Source: Cytophagales bacterium UBA2561 (GTDB lineage: Bacteria > Bacteroidota > Bacteroidia > Cytophagales > Thermoflexibacteraceae). Taken from it: DNA of 64,000 nucleotides. The translations under genes were made by a program, and so were the position numbers. The stretch is taken from positions 136,637 through 200,636 of the forward strand of contig DDLX01000037.1 in NCBI GenBank assembly GCA_002340355.1, given 5' to 3'. The notes beneath the pieces are model-generated. The model was not told where the DNA came from. It made no database searches and saw only the letters and a program-made list of their open reading frames with translations. Shown piece after piece: positions 8,721 to 16,896 of this stretch (its first letter is position 1; the number at the start of each line of letters is the position of its first letter).

Positions 8721-8867
8721 TTAACCAATAGGACATTTTTTACAAAATCGACCTTTACGTTGATATTTTTCACAACATTTTTTCTTACGCCCACAAGTTG
8801 TTTTGTGCTTTGAATCAGGTGTGGAAAAAAATTGAGTAAGTTTTGAATTTGTATTTTGAGGAGTCAT
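8721..8867 (-). CDS. Small Cys- and Lys-rich protein (48 aa)
   Basis: A complete 48-residue frame from ATG (8865-8867) to TAA (8721-8723). The C-terminal half carries five cysteines in the pattern C-x6-CC-x9-C-x2-C (TTCGRKKKCCEKYQRKGR then FCKKCPIG) with many lysines and arginines, which suggests a compact zinc-bound or nucleic-acid-binding module. I recall similar tiny proteins ending in CKxCP from other Bacteroidota, but cannot name a family. A hairpin follows its stop (8679-8712). The gene is too short for usual ORF thresholds; the cysteine spacing argues against chance. Confidence 0.65.
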   Translation of the reverse strand: MTPQNTNSKLTQFFSTPDSKHKTTCGRKKKCCEKYQRKGRFCKKCPIG

Positions 8868-9061
8868 TTTCAAAAAATTTAGAAATATGTTAGAATAATT
8901 GAGTCTTAAATTGATAGGACAAAATTATGCTTATTTAGACTATGTACAAATAAAAACTAAAGAAATTTTACCAAGAATTGATGTATATTTTCCCTTTAGA
9001 TAGTTTCTGATTTTTATACATCAATTCTATTTAGATCTATAAACACCTAATTATCAAATTA

Positions 9062-9718
9062 ATGATTACAGAAAAACATATCAAAATAACGCTAAAAACG
9101 CCTTACACTACTTTAGGAGAATGCTCTCAAAAAACACGAATTATTTGGGTCGTTTTTCACGGATATAAACAACTTGCCAAACGATTTATTCAAAAATTTA
9201 CGATTCTAGACTTGAAAACTAATTTTATTATTGCTCCACAAGGATTATCAAAATTTTATCTTGAAGGACATTTTGGGCATGTGGGTGCATCATGGATGAC
9301 CAAAGAAGACCGTGAAACGGATATTCAAAATCAATTGGTTTATATAAATTCTGTTTTTCAGAAAGAAACACAAAATATTGATTTTCAGAATGTTCAGTTA
9401 AATATTTTAGGATTTTCACAAGGCGTAACAACAGCTTGTCGATGGGCTTTTTACCAAAACATTCCGTTCGATAATTTAATTCTATGGGCAGGAAGTTTTC
9501 CACACGAAATTACTAAAAAACAAATCCTAAAACGCAATGCCAAAATTATAGCTTTGATTGGAACAAAGGATAGTTTTTATAATCCTGAGCTATGGCAAAA
9601 ACAACTCAAAAAGATAGAAAAATATGTTCAAAAGCCCAAAACCTTACTTTATGATGGCAAACATGAAGTTAGTCGAACGATTTTGAAGCAAATTACTGAT
9701 GAGGAAATAAAGTTTTGA
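9062..9718 (+). CDS. Alpha/beta-hydrolase, phospholipase/carboxylesterase type
   Basis: 218 residues with the layout of the phospholipase/carboxylesterase family (related to YpfH and acyl-protein thioesterases). Strand VVFHGY near residue 32, the nucleophile elbow GFSQG near 119-123 with the catalytic Ser, the acid in IGTKDSFY (Asp near 168) and the His in DGKHEVS near 200. No signal peptide, so cytoplasmic. Substrate cannot be told. Its last 26 bp overlap the end of the convergent gene on the minus strand. Confidence 0.85.
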   Translation: MITEKHIKITLKTPYTTLGECSQKTRIIWVVFHGYKQLAKRFIQKFTILDLKTNFIIAPQGLSKFYLEGHFGHVGASWMTKEDRETDIQNQLVYINSVFQKETQNIDFQNVQLNILGFSQGVTTACRWAFYQNIPFDNLILWAGSFPHEITKKQILKRNAKIIALIGTKDSFYNPELWQKQLKKIEKYVQKPKTLLYDGKHEVSRTILKQITDEEIKF

Positions 9719-10715
9719 GATTCATCCGTAAAAGTTGTCCCATCGTTTTGCACTTCAAAAAACGTCTATCCTTGTAATGTTCGTATAGTTCCATTTTCAA
9801 CTTTTCGACATTTTCAGGAGGAGCAATTTGGTCGTTTCTCATAACTTCCAAAACGGCTCGCAAAATATGTTGAGAACTTCGGATTCGATTCGCAATTAAC
9901 GAACGTTCTTCTTGTTGATACTGGCGTACTGTTTCAGGCGAAAGTACTTCCATTCCAATACGAATAATAGGGTTATTTTGTTTGTAATATTGAGGCATAT
10001 ACACTGCTTTTCGAGACTCGTAGGATTGTTGGTCAAAGTCAATGGCTCGAATTCGATAGTGAAACTCCTCAAAATCAGGTGTGATATCTACAACAAAATT
10101 ACTAGAGTGCATATCTCCCAAAAGTCGAACAAAACACCGTTCATTAAACTTAATAAATTCTTTTGCTAACCGAATCTTATTGGTCTCTTCGTTCAAGTAT
10201 GTTCGCATAAACATATCCCCTGGGACTCCTGCAATATGCTCTTCAATTAATGTATTTTCATAAACTAAATATTGCACGCGGTTGGGGGATAAAATATCTT
10301 CTAATTCCAGTCCATAAATTCGAGAGGCATCAGCACGCTTGACATAAAAATAATCAAAATTATCATTCAATTGATTGACTACTCGCACCCGAAACGGACG
10401 GGTATTGCCATACGTACAAATATCCACACGGTCAATATATAAATGATTGAGAATCTCAAGATTACCTTCCACTTTAAGCTGTGAGTAAATTTCTTTAAGT
10501 TGTTGATGAATCTCAGGAGTATCGGATTGAGTATAAAAAACGGTCAGCCAAAGCGTATCATCGCCTTGTGCATCATAAAGCGTGACGGCAGTACTATATC
10601 GTTCTAAATCAGAGTATTGAAGTGGAATTTCTGTTTCTCTACCATATTCATCCAGGAATGCTCGCAAATTTCCCGAAACGGGATATACCTTCTTTTTTTT
10701 GCTAATTAATGCCAT
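9693..10715 (-). CDS. Kinase-like protein of unknown substrate
   Basis: 340 residues, no signal peptide or membrane helix. The segment LLGDMHSSNF near residue 200 has the form of the Brenner motif (H/L-G-D-x-H-x-x-N) of aminoglycoside-phosphotransferase-like and other atypical kinases, and AIDFDQQ about 25 residues later has the form of the metal-binding D-F-D motif. The glycine-rich loop is not obvious, and the N-terminal ~100 residues look like a separate alpha/beta domain. I infer an atypical small-molecule or protein kinase fold. No known name. Convergent overlap with the esterase gene (9693-9718). Confidence 0.55.
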   Translation of the reverse strand: MALISKKKKVYPVSGNLRAFLDEYGRETEIPLQYSDLERYSTAVTLYDAQGDDTLWLTVFYTQSDTPEIHQQLKEIYSQLKVEGNLEILNHLYIDRVDICTYGNTRPFRVRVVNQLNDNFDYFYVKRADASRIYGLELEDILSPNRVQYLVYENTLIEEHIAGVPGDMFMRTYLNEETNKIRLAKEFIKFNERCFVRLLGDMHSSNFVVDITPDFEEFHYRIRAIDFDQQSYESRKAVYMPQYYKQNNPIIRIGMEVLSPETVRQYQQEERSLIANRIRSSQHILRAVLEVMRNDQIAPPENVEKLKMELYEHYKDRRFLKCKTMGQLLRMNLKTLFPHQ

Positions 10716-10767
10716 TGGTTTGCTAAACGATTTTAAGTAATTTTCAAGTTTTGGGAGTGATTTTCAT

Positions 10768-11265
10768 TCAGTCGAAAGATAAGGTAAATTGCTGATTTTC
10801 CAATTCTGTTTTTTGAATTTGTCGAGAATTTTGGAGGTAAACTTTATGAATATTTTGTTGTTTGGGACAAACCTTAAAAAGGCAAGTATTTATAATTTGA
10901 ATAGTTTTTATTTTCTTCGGAACATTCTGCAAATCAAGTAATAAGTAAACAAAATTCTCAGTAAATTGAATTTTTCGAAAAGTATAGTTAATACTGTGTT
11001 GATTAGCTCGAATTTTGAAGTTTTGTTGTAAATAAGACTTCAAAGAAGGTTGTATATTTTGGTCAGAAAAATTATCTTTATGTTTTGGTTTATCTTCCAA
11101 AATGGCTTTGAAAGTATCTTCTTTATCAAGCGTAATTTTAACGGTATGTTTTTGGTCTTTTTCATACCAATTGAAGGTTGCCAAATAAAAATCGTGTGTT
11201 GCCTGTAAAGAAATTATTCCCCATAAAAGAGCAAAAAGAAATCCGTAGAACTTCAAAAATTTCAT
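10768..11265 (-). CDS. Exported DUF6702-like protein
   Basis: 165 residues from the ATG at 11265, chosen because it begins a signal peptide (MKFLKFYGFLFALLWG... ending near LQATH); a longer frame upstream overlaps the cytochrome gene. The mature protein starts HDFYLATFNWYEKDQKHTVK and shows the short beta-rich pattern of DUF6702, a Bacteroidota family of periplasmic or outer-membrane proteins of unknown role. Third gene of a likely operon: crp-like regulator, cytochrome lipoprotein, this gene (43-bp gap). Confidence 0.65.
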   Translation of the reverse strand: MKFLKFYGFLFALLWGIISLQATHDFYLATFNWYEKDQKHTVKITLDKEDTFKAILEDKPKHKDNFSDQNIQPSLKSYLQQNFKIRANQHSINYTFRKIQFTENFVYLLLDLQNVPKKIKTIQIINTCLFKVCPKQQNIHKVYLQNSRQIQKTELENQQFTLSFD

Positions 11266-11308
11266 TGGACAAATTTTGCTTAAAATCAAAAGTATAATCT
11301 TTAAATAG

Positions 11309-11683
11309 TTAATTATTAGGCATTCCGTCGGTAATCCATTTTTCAATTTTGGCGATATCACAAGGGGCAATTTTTTCTACATTTGGTGGCATCGGTGAAA
11401 ATCCACTTTCATGATTTATCGCTCCACTTAGTCTTCCACTCACCGCAACTTTCTGTACCTCTTCATGACTATTCAAAACCACTCCACCCGAAGCCGAACT
11501 AGAAATATGACACAATAAGCATTTATTCTTTTTAAGAATAGGTTGTACATCAGCAGAAAATAAAATTACTCGTGTCGTATCACAAGTTTCTTCTGTAAAG
11601 ACTTTTTCCTCGCTTTCGTATTCGCACGAAATCCCGAAAAAAAATAATAATCCAACCCAAATATATCCGAAATACTTTTTCAT
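11309..11683 (-). CDS. c-type cytochrome lipoprotein
   Basis: 124 residues. Lipoprotein signal peptide with lipobox GISCEY (Cys20). The mature part has one haem-binding motif CLLCH (near residue 55) in the context DVQPILKKNKCLLCH, as in planctomycete-type small cytochrome c domains, and a candidate axial Met in SPMPPN near 97. A third cysteine pair member lies at APCDIAKIEKWI, also typical of this family. A one-haem membrane-anchored electron carrier is likely. Its ATG overlaps the stop of the upstream regulator gene by one base (TAATG), indicating translational coupling. Confidence 0.85.
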   Translation of the reverse strand: MKKYFGYIWVGLLFFFGISCEYESEEKVFTEETCDTTRVILFSADVQPILKKNKCLLCHISSSASGGVVLNSHEEVQKVAVSGRLSGAINHESGFSPMPPNVEKIAPCDIAKIEKWITDGMPNN

Positions 11684-12360
11684 TACTTTAAATTATCAAT
11701 GTCTCGAATCAAAATGCGGTTTCTACGATAATGAATTTGATTATCCTCTTTGAGTTCGTTGAGGAGTTTAGCCACCGTTTGGCGTGAACTTCCGATCAGG
11801 GAAGCAATATCTTTTTGAGTTAGGGAGTGCCGAATGAGAATTTCATAACCAATTTTTTCACCTCGATCTTGTGCCATATCTTTCAGAAAATCAATGAGTC
11901 TGGTGCGTACATCCTTGAACATTAGGCTCTCTAATTTACGTTCCAGTTTTTCAATTCGCATCCCAATTAGTTTGTAAATTGAAAAGCTAAATACCTTATT
12001 ATCTTTCATTAGTTCTTGGACATTTTCCAATCCAACCTGACAAACAATAGTGTTATCTTCAGCAACCATCGCATATTCAGAGCGTTTTTCTTCGCCTAAA
12101 ATTGCCATCTCACCAAATAATTCTCCTTTGGTCAGAATAGCTTTAACGACTTCATCTCCATCTTTAGTATTATAACCAATCTTAACCTTGCCTTGAGCAA
12201 TAAGGTAAATTTTTTCAGCGTTTTCTTCAGGGAAATAAATCAAATCTCCTTTCTTATAAGCATTCATCTGATGCCCTTTAGAGACATTCGGGTCTTTGAC
12301 TTTGTGGGGACAAAGGATATGAAATAAGTTTTGACTTTCGAAATACCAAATTTCGCTCAT
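11683..12360 (-). CDS. Crp/Fnr-family transcription regulator
   Basis: 225 residues. N-terminal cyclic-nucleotide-binding-like domain (about 25-140: FPEENAEKIYLIAQGKV ... GELFGEMAIL), long dimerisation helix (about 145-165), and C-terminal winged helix with recognition helix LTQKDIASLIGSSRQTVAKLL (about 180-201). There is no cysteine cluster of the Fnr Fe-S type. The gene is first in an operon with a cytochrome lipoprotein and a DUF6702-like gene, so it may respond to redox or respiration, but the ligand is unknown. Confidence 0.9.
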   Translation of the reverse strand: MSEIWYFESQNLFHILCPHKVKDPNVSKGHQMNAYKKGDLIYFPEENAEKIYLIAQGKVKIGYNTKDGDEVVKAILTKGELFGEMAILGEEKRSEYAMVAEDNTIVCQVGLENVQELMKDNKVFSFSIYKLIGMRIEKLERKLESLMFKDVRTRLIDFLKDMAQDRGEKIGYEILIRHSLTQKDIASLIGSSRQTVAKLLNELKEDNQIHYRRNRILIRDIDNLK

Positions 12361-12436
12361 CGGAATCTAAGGATCTACTTTATGCGAATCAACTAGAATG
12401 AACTCTCTTAAATTTGTTTAGATATTTTAAACGGTT

Positions 12437-13177
12437 TTAGACGATTGTTCCTTGTTGGACAATATATTGTTCTAAGGATTTCAAATCGATAGCACCTGAG
12501 TAATAGGCTTTTCCAAAAACAACTCCCCAAACTCCCACATCAGCCAGAGCTTTAATATCATCTATACTTTTCACTCCACCACTTGCCATAATTCTTAAAT
12601 CAGGGAATTTCTGTACTAATTTACGATATAAGTCAGTATTCACCCCCTGTAACGTACCTGATTTATCAATATCTGTACATTTCAAATATAACAAGCTACG
12701 GTCGTAGTGATACTCAACTAACTCCAATAAATCAATATCAGAGACTTGTTCTTCACCTCGTACTTTTAGATTTCCTTCGAACCAGTCAGCACTCAATACA
12801 ATACGATCTCTTCCATAAGACATCACCCAACTGGCAAATAGATCTCTATTACGAGCTGCGATGCTTCCAGTACTAATAAATTGTGCGCCATATTCAAAGC
12901 ATTTCGAAATATCTCCATCCGTTTCAATGCCACCACCAAACTCAATCTTTAACTGAGTATGATTTGAAATAAGTTCTAAGGTGTCATAATTCGCAACACG
13001 TCTTTGACGAGAACCATCCAAATCTACTAAATGTAACCAATCAAGCCCGTGTTCTTCAAATCGTATAGCAGCTTCAAGAGGCGTTTCATTATAAACCGTT
13101 ATGTCATTATAGTTACCACGTACAATACGGACGTTTTTACCGTCCATAACTGTTAGTGAAGGAATTAATTGAATCAT
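12437..13177 (-). CDS. HisA-like (beta/alpha)8 protein lacking the first catalytic Asp
   Basis: 246 residues with the full TIM-barrel pattern of phosphoribosylformimino-AICAR ribotide isomerase: HLVDLDGS, IEFGGGIETDGD, CTDIDKSGTLQG, IMASGGVKSIDDI, VVFGKAYYSG. True HisA has P-A-(L/I)-D-x-I-D-G at the end of strand 1, where the first Asp is the catalytic base; here the sequence is PSLTVMDG, with Thr9 in that place. The second catalytic Asp (TDIDKSGT) is kept. It lies alone, away from any his gene. It may be a paralogue with a different reaction, or a HisA with altered activity. Confidence 0.75.
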   Translation of the reverse strand: MIQLIPSLTVMDGKNVRIVRGNYNDITVYNETPLEAAIRFEEHGLDWLHLVDLDGSRQRRVANYDTLELISNHTQLKIEFGGGIETDGDISKCFEYGAQFISTGSIAARNRDLFASWVMSYGRDRIVLSADWFEGNLKVRGEEQVSDIDLLELVEYHYDRSLLYLKCTDIDKSGTLQGVNTDLYRKLVQKFPDLRIMASGGVKSIDDIKALADVGVWGVVFGKAYYSGAIDLKSLEQYIVQQGTIV

Positions 13178-13298
13178 ATCAACAAAATTAAGAGAAACTT
13201 TTCATTAAGAGTTCCTTACAAATGTACGAAAATTTCCGAAAAGAAGCAATCAGATAAATTAGGGCTTCTTTTGAGAGACACTTCGGAAATCGCTGTAA

Positions 13299-14561
13299 TT
13301 ACGATACCAAAGTGGTGATCCATTGCATCAGTTGTGTACAAATAATTGCTCCGTAAGTTCCTAAAGCATAACCTAATACTGCCATTAAAATACCGACAGG
13401 AGCTAAACTTGGGCTGAATGCCGAAGCCACTACAGGAGCTGAAGCGGCACCACCTACATTCGCCTGACTACCGACCGCCACAAAGAAGAAAGGCGCACGA
13501 ATTAACTTTGCGACCACCAATAAAATGATAACATGAATTAACATCCAGATTACACCAATCAGAAATAAGCCTAAGTTATCAAAAATTTCACCGATGTTCA
13601 TTTTCATTCCAATCGTCGCGACCAAAACATAAATGAAAATACTTCCGAATCGAGATGCTCCTACCCCTTCAAGCTTACGGTATGAAGTAAATGATAAAGC
13701 GACTCCAATCGTAGTAGCAATTACAACTAACCAGAAAAACTTCGAAGTTAACGAATTAAGATTAAGCGCATTGAGTGCTTCCGTATAATTTTCCATCAAG
13801 GGTGTAACTAAATCCGCTCCAAGATGGGCTAATCCTGTCCCTCCAAAACCAACTCCTAGTACTAACATGGTTTCAGTAGTTGTTGGAATTTTGGCAACAC
13901 GAGCCTGATAATCAGTAACTTTTTGTTTAAGGTCTTCGATTGCCGAAGTATCCGATTTTAGAATTTTATCAATTCGTTCGGTGATACTCGTACCATAAAG
14001 CAAAAATCCCATCCAGATATTGGCAGTAATAATATCAACAACAACCATAGAAGCAAATAATTTATCACTTACTTGGTAAACTTCCTTCATTGCCGCTTGA
14101 TTGGCTCCTCCCCCAATCCAGCTCCCTGCTACGGTCGAAAGTCCTCTCCAAACTTGGTCAGTTTCTGTATTTAATAAATCAGGTACAAAAAAGATGACAA
14201 TTAGTAAGGCAATAGGACCTCCGATAATAATTCCTAGTGTAGCAGCAAAAAACATGATGATTGCCTTACTTCCAAGATTTATAATTCCTTTTAAATCAAT
14301 GCTTAAACATAATAAAACCAAACAGGCAGGCAATAAATAGCGAGAAGCAACAAAGTATAAATTGGAAGTTTCAGGATCAATTAATCCGAACGGATAATTT
14401 AGTAAAGAAGGCAAAAAATAACACAACAAGACCGAAGGACAGTATCGGTAAAATTGTTGCCAAAATTTGGAGGAGCTTGCCGAAGTTACAAAAACAAAGG
14501 TGAGCATCAACATCAAAATTCCGAAAACAAGAGCTTCATTTTCAAATAAATTCGTCATCAT
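13299..14561 (-). CDS. DUF819 family integral membrane protein
   Basis: About 420 residues with 11-12 hydrophobic segments. Characteristic stretches are GSWIGGGANQAAMKEVY near residue 160 and VGSQANVGGAASAPVVA near 375, glycine-rich motifs repeated in the two halves as in DUF819/YjcL transporters. The start was set at the first ATG (MMTNLFENEA); a TTG ten codons upstream also lies in frame. Probably a transporter of unknown substrate. Monocistronic. Confidence 0.8.
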   Translation of the reverse strand: MMTNLFENEALVFGILMLMLTFVFVTSASSSKFWQQFYRYCPSVLLCYFLPSLLNYPFGLIDPETSNLYFVASRYLLPACLVLLCLSIDLKGIINLGSKAIIMFFAATLGIIIGGPIALLIVIFFVPDLLNTETDQVWRGLSTVAGSWIGGGANQAAMKEVYQVSDKLFASMVVVDIITANIWMGFLLYGTSITERIDKILKSDTSAIEDLKQKVTDYQARVAKIPTTTETMLVLGVGFGGTGLAHLGADLVTPLMENYTEALNALNLNSLTSKFFWLVVIATTIGVALSFTSYRKLEGVGASRFGSIFIYVLVATIGMKMNIGEIFDNLGLFLIGVIWMLIHVIILLVVAKLIRAPFFFVAVGSQANVGGAASAPVVASAFSPSLAPVGILMAVLGYALGTYGAIICTQLMQWITTLVS

Positions 14562-14873
14562 TTTATCAAGAATTTGGGGAATATTTCTCAAAATATCACC
14601 GAAGTTAAAAAGGAATTAAAAATAAACTCAATCTGTTATGCTATCAAATTCTATTTTCAGAGATATTATATCTGATTTTAGGGGATTTCTTAGAAAAATA
14701 GGGTGCATTCGTTTCATCTTTTGGCTTTTAGTGAAGATTTGGTATTTTTATTGGGGAAGTTTTGTAATAAATTCAGAGGATTTCAGGGAAACGATACAAA
14801 TGATTACTCTTATTTATCTTACAATTATTCAGAGAGAATATTTGATTCAAAAACTTAAAAAATAATTAAAATC
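14562..14873. other. Divergent intergenic region
   Basis: About 310 bp between the DUF819 gene and an exported protein gene. A 75-codon frame (14638-14865) starts with ATG here but is not convincing. No clear hairpins or promoter boxes. Confidence 0.4.
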
Positions 14874-15581
14874 ATGTCATTCTTACGTCATTTAGTTTTA
14901 AGTACAGCCTTGGCAATTGGGCTGGGCATACACCTTCAAGCACAAAATTCGGATTTAGTTGAGCAGCTCAAGGAAGTCGGACTTACGACAGGTGATGCCA
15001 TGACTTTGGAAGGTGCTATTTTGGATTTCAAACGAGTCTTTGAACAAAGTGGAGTACTGGCGATTGTCAGTGAAGAAAAGATGTACTTCAATATTTACCA
15101 ATGTCATCAGGCAAATCAAATTTTGGATAGATACGAGCCTGTCAAACAAGCCTTGAAGGAAAGTGGAGTTTCTGAAAAAAAACTATTGGAAGCTAAAATT
15201 ATCCATTTTCAACGAGTACACCAGTACGTTGAAAAAACCGAGCAACGTCTCAAGGAAACTGAGATTCACCGCACGGAGGAGTTGGATAACCGAATTAAGA
15301 AATATAAAATTAAATTTCCAGAACAAACTGAGTTTTGGTCAGCTTATCAAGATGCAGTTGATGAGTCCGTGAAAATGTCCTCACGTGAATTTCACAAAAG
15401 TAAAGATGACCGTGTTTTTGTAATAAAAGCTCGTCAAATCCTCAAGATTTATAATGGAGACAAAGAAACAATTGATAAGATGTTAGATTCGATTACGGAA
15501 GGGCATCACGGAAAAGCCATTAAGCTTCAGTTAATTAGCTGGAAACATGACCAACGCATCAAAGGAAGCGCAGGAAAATAA
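14874..15581 (+). CDS. Exported protein, largely helical, unknown
   Basis: 235 residues. A standard signal peptide (MSFLRHLVLSTALAIGLG, cleaved near LQAQ-NS) is followed by a wholly charged, predicted helical protein with long amphipathic stretches, for example about residues 95-145 (EKKLLEAKIIHFQRVHQYVEKT is part of it in pieces). No cysteine, no metal motif. I recognise no family. It is followed by its own terminator at 15612-15654. Confidence 0.65.
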   Translation: MSFLRHLVLSTALAIGLGIHLQAQNSDLVEQLKEVGLTTGDAMTLEGAILDFKRVFEQSGVLAIVSEEKMYFNIYQCHQANQILDRYEPVKQALKESGVSEKKLLEAKIIHFQRVHQYVEKTEQRLKETEIHRTEELDNRIKKYKIKFPEQTEFWSAYQDAVDESVKMSSREFHKSKDDRVFVIKARQILKIYNGDKETIDKMLDSITEGHHGKAIKLQLISWKHDQRIKGSAGK

Positions 15582-15611
15582 TTTTATAAGTCTATATAAT
15601 TTTCACCTAAC

Positions 15612-15654
15612 TTAGTGGTGGTACGGCTTCAAAATCGTGCCACCACTAATTTTT
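15612..15654 (+). terminator. Rho-independent terminator next to the cmk promoter
   Basis: 14-bp stem (15612-15625 with 15636-15649, one G-U pair) and a 10-nt loop, directly followed by T5. It ends the upstream exported-protein gene. Confidence 0.85.
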
Positions 15655-15655
15655 G

Positions 15656-15663
15656 TATCTTTG
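15656..15663 (+). promoter_or_regulatory. Bacteroidota-type -7 box of cmk
   Basis: TATCTTTG is an exact match to the TAnnTTTG -7 consensus and lies 20 bp before the cmk ATG. No TTG -33 element is found at the usual distance, where the upstream terminator stem sits instead. Confidence 0.55.
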
Positions 15664-15683
15664 CTAAAGAAATTTATAGAAAA

Positions 15684-16367
15684 ATGCCAAAAATTGTAAT
15701 AGCCCTTGACGGACATTCAGGATGCGGAAAAAGTTCTACCGCCAAAGCTCTTGCTGAATGTCTCCAATATGCCTACATTGATACGGGCGCAATGTATCGA
15801 GCCGTCACTTTATATTTGCTCCGAAATCAGATTGATTTAACGGATAATCAGGAAATTAGCGAACACCTACCTTATTTAAGAATTCGATTCCAACGAAATC
15901 CTAAAACGGGTATAAATGAAACTTTTCTCAATGATGAAAATGTAGAATCCGAAATCCGAATGATGCGAGTTTCAGAGAATGTAAGCCAAGTCAGTAGTCT
16001 TGCCGAAGTACGTCATTTTTTAGTGGCACAACAACAGGCAGCAGGCAAAGAAAAAGCTGTAATATTGGATGGTCGTGATATTGGAACAGTGGTTTTTCCT
16101 AATGCCGAACTCAAGATTTTTATGACAGCAGATGTCCAAATTCGAGCCGAACGCCGTCAAAAAGAATTAGCAGAAAAAGGACAAAGAGTTGATTTGGAGG
16201 AAATTACTAAAAACTTTGAACAACGTGATTTTATGGATGCCAATCGCAAAGAGAGTCCACTCCGCAAAGCCAAAGATGCCATTACAATCAATACCACTTA
16301 CCTGACCTTCGAAGAGCAAGTAAATGAAATTGTAAAATTGGCAAAACAGAAAATTCAGGAAGTGTAG
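15684..16367 (+). CDS. cmk: Cytidylate kinase
   Basis: Phosphorylates CMP and dCMP with ATP in the cytoplasm. 227 residues from the ATG at 15684, which begins MPKIVIALDGHSGCGKSS, the P-loop (GHSGCGKS) being in the normal place; a GTG-started longer frame upstream runs through the terminator and is rejected. Family motifs follow: YIDTGAMYRA near 35, the DGRDIGTVVFPNAELK CMP-binding segment near 130 and the lid RAERRQKEL near 155. Length agrees with Cmk. Monocistronic. Confidence 0.93.
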   Translation: MPKIVIALDGHSGCGKSSTAKALAECLQYAYIDTGAMYRAVTLYLLRNQIDLTDNQEISEHLPYLRIRFQRNPKTGINETFLNDENVESEIRMMRVSENVSQVSSLAEVRHFLVAQQQAAGKEKAVILDGRDIGTVVFPNAELKIFMTADVQIRAERRQKELAEKGQRVDLEEITKNFEQRDFMDANRKESPLRKAKDAITINTTYLTFEEQVNEIVKLAKQKIQEV

Positions 16368-16414
16368 TTATTAAATAAATAATAAATTGATTAATAGGTA
16401 GGTAATAATCTAAA

Positions 16415-16443
16415 ACCTACTAAATTTTGAAAATTTGGTAGGT
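16415..16443 (+). repeat. Palindrome after cmk, possible terminator
   Basis: ACCTACTAAATTTT and its near-complement (16415-16443) form a stem with two mismatches. A third GTAGGT-like copy just upstream (16396-16403) can pair with the first arm instead, giving mutually exclusive hairpins. Same general type as the other intergenic palindromes. Confidence 0.5.
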
Positions 16444-16612
16444 CTAAAACAATATTCTACTTTAAATTGCTTTTTATCGTTTTTCCATACTTTTCCGAAT
16501 GTATCATTTTTAAAACTTCTAACTTGGTTTTTAACTATCTCAAAATCAAAATATTATACTGCTAATCCTATTAAATAAAACTAAGTAGATTTTGTTTGAC
16601 TTCATCACTAAA

Positions 16613-16648
16613 AAAGCCCACTAGCTATATATTTAGCTAGTGGGCTTT
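16613..16648 (-). terminator. Terminator of tRNA-Leu
   Basis: Perfect 15-bp stem (16613-16627 with 16634-16648), 6-nt loop, with A6 on its left side that reads as a U-tract on the minus strand. It lies 33 bp after the tRNA 3' end. Confidence 0.9.
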
Positions 16649-16680
16649 AAGTATACTATTTAGCAATTTACAAAAAAATG

Positions 16681-16764
16681 TACTCAGGGCGGGAGTCGAA
16701 CCCGCACGAGTGTTACCTCATTGGTGTTTGAGACCAACGCGTCTACCAATTCCGCCACCTGAGC
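16681..16764 (-). tRNA. tRNA-Leu, anticodon CAA
   Basis: 84 nt on the minus strand. The acceptor stem pairs GCTCAGG with CCTGAGT (G-U at the first position), discriminator A. The anticodon arm is TTGGT-CTCAAAC-ACCAA, giving anticodon CAA for the codon TTG; a long class II variable arm (GAG...CTC) and the T arm GCGGG-TTCGACT-CCCGC are clear. CCA is not encoded. A strong terminator follows. Confidence 0.97.
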
Positions 16765-16896
16765 ATTTTTAAACCTATTGGAGGGTTTAGCCATCACCTT
16801 CTGTGATTTTGCGTGGGCAAAGGTGGGCAGAATTTTAAAACTTTCCAAGTAAATTTGTCAAAAAATTTAATTTTTTTTTGACAAGTATTTTTAGAT

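Larger units (their letters stand above)
16368..16680. other. Intergenic region with two hairpins
   Basis: Contains the palindrome at 16415-16443 after cmk and the strong tRNA terminator at 16613-16648. The AT-rich stretch between (16450-16600) shows nothing. Confidence 0.5.

Noticed and set aside
14638..14865. 75-codon plus-strand frame upstream of the exported-protein gene
   Set aside because: It begins with ATG but the translation looks like AT-rich noise with irregular hydrophobic stretches, and no family or promoter supports it. It could still be real.
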